A DNA stretch of 23,478 bases from DATKXU01 sp035528905 (GTDB taxonomy: Bacteria > Armatimonadota > UBA5829 > DTJY01): assembly GCA_035528905.1 (NCBI GenBank), contig DATKXU010000074.1, positions 1-23,478 on the forward strand, written 5' to 3'. The position numbers and the translations under genes were made by a program. Below the pieces are notes generated by a model, which made no database searches, was not told the DNA's origin, and saw only the letters and a list, made by a program, of their open reading frames with translations. Positions 8,601 to 15,300 of this stretch are shown piece after piece; position 1 is the stretch's first letter; the number at the start of each line of letters is the position of its first letter.

Positions 8601-8745
8601 CGTATTTCCAGTCCCTGACCGCGTAGCCCTCAGAGATTCCCCTTAGTACGGCCAGGGCGTCGTCCACACAGGTTTGAGCCTTGGCACCGACCTGGGAAGC
8701 GAGTAAGAGCAATAGAACAAGGCCGGTCACAACTCTACTGAACAC
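5620..8745 (-). CDS. Secreted GH38 alpha-mannosidase
   Basis: The product has 1041 residues. A signal peptide (about residues 1-23, LVLLLLLASQVGAKA) directs export. Residues about 40-170 look like an N-terminal sugar-binding jelly roll (DDSAWRTASPELIWGQQPVAWL). The GH38 catalytic domain follows: HAHIDMNW at 254-261 supplies zinc ligands, and EPDTFGH at 366-372 contains the expected nucleophile D368. QFHDIFDGSAIHGSY further on corresponds to the family's late zinc-ligand motif. The C-terminal half is the usual beta-rich GH38 domain. Translation starts at a GTG preceded by GGAGGT at good spacing. The enzyme removes alpha-linked mannose from glycans outside the cytoplasm by a retaining mechanism. 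The uronate-isomerase-like gene follows 73 nt downstream. Confidence 0.95.
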   Translation of the reverse strand: MFSRVVTGLVLLLLLASQVGAKAQTCVDDALAVLRGISEGYAVRDWKYEPSDVPGAESPDFDDSAWRTASPELIWGQQPVAWLRKAITMPERIAGVPVAGKQISFCAGVDDAGECYVNGELKQKFNWGDCRVVLTESARPGEKFTIALNGINTGGAGKLLFSRLEVAAIAGMPDEAGKAIKELELYKLVVDVESDKGRQQWARKSLAAAVESLDIAALHRGDTDTFTKSFSAFRERLKPLDRLLKAYTLHLVGHAHIDMNWLWLWPETVDVCKNTFSTMLKIMAEYPEFRFSQSQASAYLPIEEQYPELFAKIQEAVKSGQWEITAGTWTEGDMNMVSGEAIVRQVLYANRYFKEKFNVEPVVCWEPDTFGHAWTVPQILAKSGLKYYFFTRCGKGEQTFWWEAPDGSRVLACHRGSYGEVIGRNIMNSALDQAEHYGVRDGMVVYGVGDHGGGPTREHIRKALELQKRLDYPTVKFDTAEGFFKSLLAQKKDFPVIRDELNFIFEGCYTTHADIKKMNRVSENLLPAAEMFSALAGRYGFTYPHTGFVQAWRNTCFNQFHDIFDGSAIHGSYDYSRELFDKAYGIGEDALSGSMSTIAENVDTNGDGMPVVVFNPLSWKRTDVVRIGVPASIVVADLPDGLQGKAIRAVDARGREMPADVIGDQVIFTAKDVPPLGYKVFYLSRKPASPSHSAQAADTIENEFFIVRVDPASGTVAGIYDKRARREVLAHGQKADVLQLLFESPHWMSAWKLGWNGRVEELLSASSVEKVADGPCASTIRVKHEYNKSTFSQDITLYAGVPRIDFKLTADWYEQGDKETDFPMLKVAFPVNVTDGKATFEIPFGSIERPANGNEVPAQKWIDLSAGDYGVGLLNDCKYGHDVSGTTMRLSLLRCSYDPDPKPDQGRHEIVYSLYPHTGDWRKADTVRRGYELNNPLVAVLATKHAGRLPKEHSFIRVEPSNLVVTALKRAEDSGDLILRFYESQGKRGAARIRFGMGVKSVCEADLMERPLNRLPIPVTNGWISIPFGKWEIKTLKLSVE

Positions 8746-8940
8746 AACACTACCTCCGTTGTTTATTGCTGCTGCCGGCCGCGAACGGCTTCGGCAAATA
8801 TATTGTTAGGCGACCAGGGATGGTATCCCTTCGTGGAAGGCGGTTGAATGGGGACTGTATCGCAGAATTCGCTGAGCACCAGTGGGCAGAGCGAGACGGC
8901 CTGCCGTGGGGACTTGTCATAGACGTCGTAGTCGGCGGGG

Positions 8941-8973
8941 CTCAGCGGCTGGATGTCTGCTGCAGCCACTGAG
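8941..8973 (-). other. Stem-loop just downstream of the methyltransferase gene
   Basis: Eleven-base arms (8941-8951 and 8963-8973) pair with one G-U wobble around an 11-nt loop. The structure lies 6 nt beyond the methyltransferase stop codon on the minus strand. There is no T-tract, so it may be an mRNA 3'-end stabiliser rather than an intrinsic terminator. The rest of 8746-8979 holds no gene I can support. A 68-codon minus-strand frame there starts at a GTG inside this hairpin, has no ribosome binding site and matches nothing I know. Confidence 0.5.
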
Positions 8974-8979
8974 CCGGTT

Positions 8980-9708
8980 TCATTCCTTCTCGCACAGGAA
9001 TATTTCCCTCGTTGAGGGATACTCCAATTGGTACTTCGATACCTGATCGTCAGAGATGCCGGATGTGGAAATAGTTGTTACTCTGAAACCGACATCCCCA
9101 AGCCGATGTGTAATATCGAGGCCGTATAGGCGAACGTGATCTTCTTGTCTGAAATGCTTGAGCCTTTCCCTAGGAGCCTTTATCTCCGGGTTTTCACACG
9201 TGTTATCCCCATAAACCGGAACCATGATGACGGCGCAACCTCCTGGGCGAAGAACCCGAAATAACTCAGACATTGCCTTTCTATCATTTTCGATGTGCTC
9301 CAAAACATGCGAGCACCAGATTGCCGTAAAATCGTTATCTGCCAACCCAAGGTTGCAGATGTCCATATGCAGCATTGCGCTGGGTGCACACAAGTCAGCA
9401 CTTACGTACTCCTTCGAAATGGAGCGTAGCCACGGTTCGAGGCATTTCTCCGGAGCGAAATGAAGGAGTTTTTCACACCTAGCTGAGAATCTTCCTATTA
9501 ATGCGAGGAATGCAAACCGATGTCGTTCGGAGGATCCACAGCTTGGGCAGATGTGTGATGGTGCAGGTTTAACTGGGTTCTTACGAATCATGAATCTGTG
9601 ACCTGTCCATCCACAGATTGGACAAGCCTTTGAGGAACCAAAGGAAAGGTAAAAACGGCTCACAGATCCCATTACTCTTCGCAACAAGAAATTCATGCGT
9701 CGTTTCAT
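8980..9708 (-). CDS. Class I SAM-dependent methyltransferase with N-terminal zinc ribbon
   Basis: The product has 242 residues. Two CPxC pairs (C29/C32 and C54/C57) form a zinc-ribbon-like head. A SAM-binding fold follows, with LLHFAPEKCLEPWL at about 81-94 as motif I, DICNLGLADNDF at about 116-127 and SHVLEHIENDRKAMSELFRV from about 133, then LRPGG and a strand, as in Methyltransf_11 proteins. The frame is open further upstream, but the ATG at 9708 has GGAG 8 nt before it and gives the basic start MKRRMNFLLRR. The gene lies 53 nt after the coiled-coil gene. Base composition is visibly AT-richer than its neighbours, which suggests horizontal acquisition. The substrate is unknown; such proteins often sit in surface-glycan clusters, but none is visible here. 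Confidence 0.85.
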   Translation of the reverse strand: MKRRMNFLLRRVMGSVSRFYLSFGSSKACPICGWTGHRFMIRKNPVKPAPSHICPSCGSSERHRFAFLALIGRFSARCEKLLHFAPEKCLEPWLRSISKEYVSADLCAPSAMLHMDICNLGLADNDFTAIWCSHVLEHIENDRKAMSELFRVLRPGGCAVIMVPVYGDNTCENPEIKAPRERLKHFRQEDHVRLYGLDITHRLGDVGFRVTTISTSGISDDQVSKYQLEYPSTREIFLCEKE

Positions 9709-9761
9709 GTGTTGATCTCCAGCTAACACTGCAACAAAGCGACAGAGCGAGCCAGCGTCTG

Positions 9762-10349
9762 CTATCGCCGCCCGAAGATGCGGCGGTACCACGGCTTTCG
9801 CGCGATGATCTCCTCCTGGGACGGCATCGCCGGCATGAGCATCTTCACCTCTTCCTGCAAGAACTCCACCTTGCCCTGGAGGAAGCCCACCTGTCCCGAA
9901 CGCTGCTCCAACTGGTAGTGGAGCTCCTGGTTCTCCTTCCTGAGTTCCTGAATCTGCTCGCGCAGCGTGTCTATGACATACTTGACAGCGCCGGATTCTC
10001 CCATGTCAGCGTCGCTGACCTGGGGCGCATCTATTTCACGCCTGGCGCCGCCCGTATCCCCTATCAAGTGGGTATCGGCTATGATCTCACGCGCCGATTC
10101 ACGCGAGAAACCCTTATGCGCCAGCCGCTCCTTGTAGGCGAGTGTTTCTTCTCGGTTGAACATCAGTTTTATGTGCCCGTCCACGCGGACCGGCTTCGCC
10201 GTCAAGCGCCTTTGTTTGACATACCGCCGTACCTGGCGGTCGCTCTTCTCCAGTATCCTCGCCACTTCGCCAATCGGCACGTCATAGACGGCGTTGTCCA
10301 TCGCTCTGTCCACCTTGTCCATGTCATAACGGCCCGATGCGGCCATCAC
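9762..10349 (-). CDS. MerR-like HTH plus coiled-coil protein coupled to parB
   Basis: The product has 195 residues. Residues about 24-50 (VPIGEVARILEKSDRQVRRY) form a MerR/excisionase-like winged helix-turn-helix, followed by a wing (VRVDGHIKLMF). Residues about 122-172 form a continuous coiled coil (YVIDTLREQIQELRKENQEL). The last 12 residues are basic and aromatic (RKPWYRRIFGRR) and could touch a membrane or DNA. The GTG start overlaps the parB stop by four bases (GTGA), implying translational coupling; an ATG at 10346 is an alternative start. HTH, coiled coil and basic tail at this size recall the layout of Bacillus RacA, which links chromosome DNA to the cell pole. That is architecture only, not demonstrated homology. 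A plain transcription regulator is the alternative. Confidence 0.75.
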   Translation of the reverse strand: MMAASGRYDMDKVDRAMDNAVYDVPIGEVARILEKSDRQVRRYVKQRRLTAKPVRVDGHIKLMFNREETLAYKERLAHKGFSRESAREIIADTHLIGDTGGARREIDAPQVSDADMGESGAVKYVIDTLREQIQELRKENQELHYQLEQRSGQVGFLQGKVEFLQEEVKMLMPAMPSQEEIIARKPWYRRIFGRR

Positions 10350-11203
10350 ATATGCGACATCAAATCCAGTATTCGCATAAGATCGTCATCGTCGTAGAAT
10401 TCGATCTCGATCTTGCCTTTGCCGCCATCCAGTCTGGTGATAGCCACCTTGGTGCCGAGGTAGCGCCGGAGCTTGTCCTCGACATCGGCCAGATTCGGAT
10501 CCATGCGTCCACGACGCCTGGTTGCACGTGAAACATGCGGCGTCATGGACGTCCCAGAAGCCCTGGGTGTCCTAGACAGCCGCTCGGCCGCTCGAACACT
10601 CAGCCCGTGCATGACGACCTTCTTCCAGACCAGGAGCTGTTCGTCCTGATCGGGGATTGACAACAACGCACGGGCATGGCCCTCCGTGATCTCGCCCGTG
10701 TCCAGGCTTTCGAGTATTGGCAGGGGCAGGTTGAGCAGCCGGAGGGTATTCGCCACCGTGGACCTATCCTTGCCCACGCGCTGGGCGACCTGCTCCTGGG
10801 TGAGCCCGAATTCGTCCATCAGCCGCCGGTAAGCCTGCGCGCACTCCAGCGGCTTGATGTCCTCGCGCTGGAGATTCTCGACCAATGCAAGCTCCAAGGA
10901 CTGCCTGTCGTTCAGGACGCGCGCAACGGCGGGGATGCTTTGGAGGCCGGCGTGCACCGCCGCCCGGAACCTGCGCTCCCCTGCCACAAGCTCGAATGCT
11001 CCGTCGCCCGAAGGCCTCACGATCACCGGCTCGATCACGCCGTGCTCCCGTATAGAGTCCGCAAGCTCATCGAGCTTCTGCTCGTCAAGGGACCTCCGAG
11101 GCTGGCGGGGATTCAAACGTATGCTGCTTACGTCTATGACAGACAGAACCTCCACAGGTTGTGGGGCGCGATCTGTGCTGCGATTGCGTCTGAATATGCC
11201 CAT
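10346..11203 (-). CDS. parB: ParB/Spo0J/Noc family chromosome-partitioning protein
   Basis: The product has 285 residues. The N-terminal CTP-binding domain has NPRQPRR (31-37), GERRFRA (75-81) and ENLQREDIKPLE (109-120). The central helix-turn-helix (about 134-157, LTQEQVAQRVGKDRSTVANT) recognises parS. A low-complexity basic linker leads to a C-terminal dimerisation segment (about 236-285). ParB loads on parS, spreads as a CTP-dependent clamp and organises the origin region for segregation. The ATG has GGAG 8 nt upstream. No parA is adjacent. Instead, a coiled-coil HTH gene overlaps its 3' end, and a terminator (11324-11357) separates it from flgM upstream. Noc, the nucleoid-occlusion paralogue, is possible, but the parS-like site within the gene favours ParB. 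Confidence 0.92.
   Translation of the reverse strand: MGIFRRNRSTDRAPQPVEVLSVIDVSSIRLNPRQPRRSLDEQKLDELADSIREHGVIEPVIVRPSGDGAFELVAGERRFRAAVHAGLQSIPAVARVLNDRQSLELALVENLQREDIKPLECAQAYRRLMDEFGLTQEQVAQRVGKDRSTVANTLRLLNLPLPILESLDTGEITEGHARALLSIPDQDEQLLVWKKVVMHGLSVRAAERLSRTPRASGTSMTPHVSRATRRRGRMDPNLADVEDKLRRYLGTKVAITRLDGGKGKIEIEFYDDDDLMRILDLMSHM
10520..10535 (+). promoter_or_regulatory. parS-like ParB binding site inside parB
   Basis: The plus strand reads GGTTGCACGTGAAACA. This matches the classical parS consensus TGTTNCACGTGAAACA at every defined position except the first. It lies in the codons of the linker between the helix-turn-helix and the dimerisation domain (residues about 223-228). A parS site inside the parB gene is known from Bacillus subtilis spo0J. 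This suggests the window lies in an origin-proximal part of the chromosome. Confidence 0.82.
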
Positions 11204-11323
11204 GTGCTGCGCTCCGATTTGTCTATGACGCCCAGGCCATGCTCGACAGTAGGTTCAACACCCCGCGGCTGGAATCCTCCTGGTATGAGTGGTAGGAATG
11301 TGAGCAAAGGTACGGAAAAGGCG

Positions 11324-11357
11324 CGAAAAGAAAAGGCCGCCATATCCGGCGGCCTTT
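11324..11357 (-). terminator. Intrinsic terminator of the flgM unit
   Basis: Perfect 10-bp arms, AAAGGCCGCC (11332-11341) and GGCGGCCTTT (11348-11357), enclose a 6-nt loop. Reading the minus strand, the hairpin is followed by a T-rich run (TTTTCTTTTC). It lies about 28 nt beyond the flgM stop, so flgM is a one-gene transcript and is not read through into parB. Confidence 0.85.
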
Positions 11358-11385
11358 CTATCAAGCACCATCTATCAGCCAGCAG

Positions 11386-11685
11386 CTAACGCAGCCCATC
11401 TGCCTTCATCCGGCGCATCATCATGTCGGCGATCTCTTCGCCGGTGACCTCGTATTCGCCTCTCTCGATGCGCTCCTTGAGCTGCATCACGATATCGTCC
11501 CGGGCATCCGGCACCTTCTTCACCATCTCTACGACCCTCGCAACCTCGGCTGCGTCCGGCCGTGGAGTCTCAGGCAGCGAGTCCGGGGTGATCTGGACGA
11601 ACTCAAGATCGGCTTTCCGGCGTTTGGCCGGCTCGCTCTTCTCCATGGTGAGCAGCTTGGTAACTTCCAGCGCTGAAATCTGCAT
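11386..11685 (-). CDS. flgM: FlgM-family anti-sigma-28 factor
   Basis: The product has 99 residues. The N-terminal half (about 1-44) is polar and probably disordered. Residues about 45-95 match the FlgM sigma28-binding helices, with VPDARDDIVMQLKERIERGE and YEVTGEEIADMMMRRM. FlgM binds and holds sigma28 (FliA/SigD) until the flagellar hook is complete, so controlling late flagellar and chemotaxis genes. GGGGGAG lies 6 nt before the ATG. The gene forms a stand-alone unit with a sigma28-like promoter, a c-di-GMP riboswitch, and its own terminator. No flagellar gene is in the window, so the partner sigma factor must be elsewhere. The family call rests on the C-terminal pattern; the N-terminus is not conserved. 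Confidence 0.82.
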   Translation of the reverse strand: MQISALEVTKLLTMEKSEPAKRRKADLEFVQITPDSLPETPRPDAAEVARVVEMVKKVPDARDDIVMQLKERIERGEYEVTGEEIADMMMRRMKADGLR

Positions 11686-11719
11686 GTCAGCTCCCCCTCC
11701 GCTCCGAGGCCGCCGGTAA

Positions 11720-11745
11720 CAAAAAAGGCAAGCTCTCGAAGCTCG
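11720..11745 (-). terminator. Intrinsic terminator of the riboswitch expression platform
   Basis: On the minus strand, CGAGCTT-CGA-GAGCTTG folds into a stem of about 6 bp and is followed directly by CCTTTTTTG. It sits between the c-di-GMP aptamer and the flgM ribosome binding site. Its 3' half and T-tract (11723-11739) are also complementary to the 5' strand of the aptamer (11819-11836) over about 17 bp, with one mismatch and one bulge. This gives a built-in competing antiterminator. Confidence 0.75.
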
Positions 11746-11840
11746 GACGGCAGCCAGGCTGTCATCCCCGGATTCCGAAGCCTCCGGGATTAGACCCTTG
11801 GCTTTGCGTCCCCTTCTTTCGAAGAGTTTGCCTTTTCGCC
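11741..11840 (-). promoter_or_regulatory. Cyclic di-GMP-I (GEMM) riboswitch aptamer
   Basis: Reading the minus strand, the class I hallmarks occur in order: AAAAGGCAAAC, a stem capped by CGAAAG (GNRA tetraloop), GGGGACGCAAAGCC, GGGTCTA, a variable GC-rich stem and ATGACAGCCTGGCTGCCG. Length and order match the c-di-GMP-I family. The leader lies between a promoter at 11864-11890 and flgM at 11685. With the adjoining terminator, ligand binding should decide whether flgM is transcribed. The pairing logic predicts that c-di-GMP frees the terminator and turns expression off. Confidence 0.93.
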
Positions 11841-11863
11841 TACTTAAGTTTTGTCTATTATAA

Positions 11864-11890
11864 TTATCGGCCGCCGCGCTGATTTCTTGA
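11864..11890 (-). promoter_or_regulatory. Sigma28 (FliA/SigD)-like promoter of flgM
   Basis: On the minus strand, TCAA (11890-11887), exactly 15 bp, then GCCGATAA (11871-11864) match the TAAA-N15-GCCGATAA sigma28 consensus, with a perfect -10 element and one mismatch at -35. A TATAAT (11862-11857) follows immediately. It has no good -35 partner at 17-18 bp but could serve a housekeeping sigma factor. Sigma28 control of flgM is the classical arrangement. Confidence 0.72.
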
Positions 11891-11920
11891 GGGCCGATGA
11901 GCAGTGTTTTTCGTCACGCC

Positions 11921-11947
11921 GTTCTGCCAACGCCAATATAGCAGAAC
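11921..11947. promoter_or_regulatory. Inverted repeat GTTCTGC-N13-GCAGAAC between divergent units
   Basis: Perfect 7-bp arms lie at 11921-11927 and 11941-11947. They sit about 30 bp upstream of the flgM -35 element and just upstream of the possible plus-strand promoter for the acetyltransferase remnant. This may be a regulator binding site. No family is recognised. Confidence 0.35.
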
Positions 11948-11956
11948 TGGGCCCTC

Positions 11957-11984
11957 CTGTCAACGGCGCAGCTTGTGATAAAAT
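11957..11984 (+). promoter_or_regulatory. Possible promoter of the acetyltransferase remnant
   Basis: CTGTCA (11957-11962) and TAAAAT (11979-11984) are separated by 16 bp, giving 4/6 and 5/6 matches. The strong ribosome binding site of the remnant begins about 30 bp downstream. The match is modest. Confidence 0.35.
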
Positions 11985-12028
11985 CAGTGACCTATCCACA
12001 AAGTCCGTGTTTCGAGGAGGAATCCCAA

Positions 12029-12178
12029 GTGGAAGAGCAGTTGCGCATGGTGCGCCAGAGCCTCGATGACCTGCCGGAGCTGGAAATTCCGGACGACTGG
12101 CGAGTTTCTGCAATCAAAACCTATCTCCGCCTGGGATTCGAGCCACACCATCCTGACGATTCCCACCACGAACGATAG
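12029..12178 (+). pseudogene. GNAT acetyltransferase remnant, N- and C-termini joined, core missing
   Basis: A GTG at 12029 with GAGGAGG 8 nt upstream opens a frame of only 49 codons. Its start, RQSLDDLPELEIPDDWRV, resembles the beginning of GNAT-family N-acetyltransferases in related bacteria. The rest, SAIKTYLRLGFEPHHPDDSH, resembles their very end (the AIxLYxxLGF motif). The whole acetyl-CoA-binding core, normally about 100 residues, is absent. The frame stays open across the junction and stops at HHER. The good translation signals suggest a once-functional gene that lost its middle by deletion. It could alternatively encode a real micro-protein. The 173 nt up to the next gene hold nothing I recognise. 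Confidence 0.65.
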
Positions 12179-12351
12179 CGCATTGTACTTGGCCGAGCCA
12201 TCTCGTGCAGCATGCCTTGACACCCCATGCCTCGCGTATCTACAATGAACCAGCGTCTAGCGATCAGAGGCACAGGGCTCGGAGAGAGCAGGCCGGACGT
12301 GCCCTTATTGCAATTGGCAACTCTAGCTAAACTCGAAAGGACAGGGAAGGG

Positions 12352-15300
12352 ATGGATTTCAAGAAGTTTCAGCAGCCCGACAGCATACTCAGGCCGGCGC
12401 CGTTCTGGGCGATCAACGACCGGCTCGATCCCCAGGAGGTCGCGCGCCAAATGGCGGACATGATCGAAGTCGGTCTATCCGGCGGGTTCTTCCACTCGCG
12501 CCACGGCTTGATAACCGACTACCTGAGCGACGAGTGGTTCGCGGCCATGGACGCCGCCCTGGAAGTCGCAAAGGAGAAGGACGGCTACGTCTGGCTCTAT
12601 GACGAAGACCTCTGGCCCAGTGGAAACGCCGGCGGCCAGGTCGCCGGTATGAAGGATGAGTACCGCGCGACGACGCTCCAGGCGGAGTTCGTCCCTGCGG
12701 GCGAAGAGCCGCTCCCGGACGACGGGGATGAGCCGAAAGCTGCATACGCATTGATCGGACGGCAGGGCGCGAGCGTCGAGAAGATCGAGCGCATTGGCTT
12801 CGAGGAGGCGCGAAGCCGAAAGGATGCCGAGCGCATCCTCTTTCGCAGGCGTTATTCCGAGAAGACCCCCTGGTGGGGCGGCGAATCCTACGCCAACCTG
12901 CTTCACCCGGAGGCGATGCGCGAGTTCATCCGCCTGACCCATGAGACTTACAAGAAGAAGCTGGGCGGCGAATTCGGAAAACGAGTCCCCGGCATCTTCA
13001 CCGATGAGCCTCAAATCTCCCAGGGGCCAAGCGCCCTTCCGTGGTGGGATGGCATCCCCGACGTCTACGCCAAGTGGTATGGGCGCGATTTCTGGGCCGA
13101 TCTGCCGTACCTCTTCTTCGAAGGGCCTGAGGCGCGCAAGATCAGGCTGATCGTCCACCGCACTTTCCTGCGCCAGTTCTGCGAGGCGTACAGCGAGCCG
13201 CTGTTCAAGTGGTGCGAGAAGAACGGCCTCGAGCACACCGGCCACTACAACGCGGAGGAGAACTTCGAGGGGCAGATTCGCTGCCACTGCGGCGGAATCA
13301 TGGCGCATTACCGCTACCAGCAGGCGCCCGGCATAGACCACCTTTGCCGCCAGACCGAAAGCATGCTGCTCGTTGTAAAGCAGGTCAGCTCGGCGGCGAG
13401 GCAGCTTGGCCGAAACAGAGTCCTGACGGAGATATTCGGCGTCTCCAGGCACACGAATACGTTCGAGGACTTCAAATGGCTCGGCGACTACGACCTGGTG
13501 CTCGGCGCGACTTTCTTCTGCCCGCACCTGACCCTGTACTCCGCGAAAGGCCGCCGAAAGCGTGATTACCCGCCGAACTGGAACTACCAGCAGACCTACT
13601 GGAAGGAGCTTCGCCCGCTGAATGATTACTTCACGCGGGTGGGCTATGCCTTGACCAGCGGGAAGGCGAAGCCGGATGTGCTCTTCCTGCACTCGATAGA
13701 GAGCGGCACAGCCGGTCACAGGTTCGGCTTCCATCCGCCGGGTGGAGTTGGCAAGACAGTATACCAGTTCAGCGCCTCGGGCCGGAAGCGAACGATGCCG
13801 GTGGACTTGCCCGCGGAAGATCTTGGCAAGGCCCATCATTACGACCAGATGCTCCGCCGGGCGCTGGACGCCGCTCTGAACGCGGGATACGACTGCGACC
13901 TCGGCGATGAGGGATACATCGAGGACATGGGCTCCGTCGAGGGCGGCCTCTTCCGCATAGGCGAGATGACGTATCCGGTAGTGGTCGTCCCGCCCTCGGA
14001 CACCTGGCGGCCGAGGACGTTCGAGCTGCTGAAGAAGTTCGTCGCGAGCGGCGGCAAGCTCATCCTCGTCGGGCGTCTGCCGAAGGAGCTGGACTGCCGA
14101 GATGCAGCGGAGCAGTGGAGGAGTCTTGCTTCCATGCCGGGCGTGCAGACCGTTCCCACTTCCCAAAGGCAGATTCAGGACGCTCTGGACAAAGTCGTGC
14201 CGCGGACGTATGCCATTCGAGGCGCGGATGGACATGCCGTGCCGAAGCTGTACGTCCACCATCGCGCGGACGGCGACCAGCAGATGTTCTTCGTCGTGAA
14301 CTCCGACCGCGATCGCTCCCATGATTACGTCTTCACGGTGTTTGGCAGGCCCGATGTCCCGGTCGCCGTATGGAATCCTCTCGACGCAACGCGCGCCAAG
14401 CCGGAGACGCAGCGGGCAGGGAAGGATTTGCGCTTCTCGTTCTCTCTCCCGCCTGCCGGATCGCTCTTGATCGTCACGGGTGCGGATTCCGGAGCCCCGG
14501 CTCTTCCCAAGCCTGTCAGCCTGCGACACGTAGAGATCATTCCGCTCACCGACTCCTGGCAATTCGCCCGCTCCGAGGAGAACATCCTGGTCATGGACCG
14601 GATCGCGGCCTCGCTCGACGGCGGCAAGACCTGGTGGGACGAGGACCTGGAGTTCCGCGTCCGGCGCAGGCTGGCCTCGCACTTCGGCACGGAGGACGCC
14701 TTGATGTGGCAGCCCTGGGTTGCGATTCGGAAGGGCGTCTTCACCGGCAAGGGCGGCCCCGTCGTCCTGCGCTACAAGTTCGGGAGCGCGATCGAGCGTC
14801 CGAGGAGCGCGCACCTTGTCATAGAAGACATAGACAAAGGCCGTGTCATAGTCAATGGCCATGTCATAGACGCGTCGAATGCCGGGTGGCAGTGGGACCA
14901 CAGCTTCGGCAAGGTGGAGATCACGGATCTCGTGCAAAAGGGCGTCAATACGGTGGACTTCAGCTTCGACTACAGCTTTCTGAGCGAGGTCGAGCAGGCA
15001 TACATAGTCGGCGACTTCGGCGTCCGCCTGGCGAATCCTTACGAAGGGGAAATTATGGACGAGCGAACCGAGCTGCGGACCGGCTCCTGGCTCGACCAGG
15101 GATACCCGTTCTACTCCGGCGCGATGATCTATCGGACGGCGCTCAGCGTCCCGGCGGACGGAAAGCGCACTTTCCTGCGGCTCGTCAATCCATCGGGGAT
15201 ACTGTACAAGGCCCGCGTGAACGGCCGGAACGCCGGAAAGATACTCTGGCGGCCGTTCGAGCTCGATCTGACGCCGTTCCTGGGATCCGGAGACAACGAC

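Noticed and set aside
8763..8969. Minus-strand 68-codon frame between the methyltransferase and mannosidase genes
   Set aside because: It has a GTG start without ribosome binding site, located inside a stem-loop, and no recognisable similarity. A plus-strand frame of equal length covers the same bases.
9192..9203. CACACGTGTT palindrome in the methyltransferase gene as a second parS site
   Set aside because: Only the central CACGTG-like core agrees; the flanks do not match the parS arms.
11134..11364. Minus-strand 76-codon frame between flgM and parB
   Set aside because: It crosses the flgM terminator and the parB start in another frame and has no ribosome binding site or family pattern.
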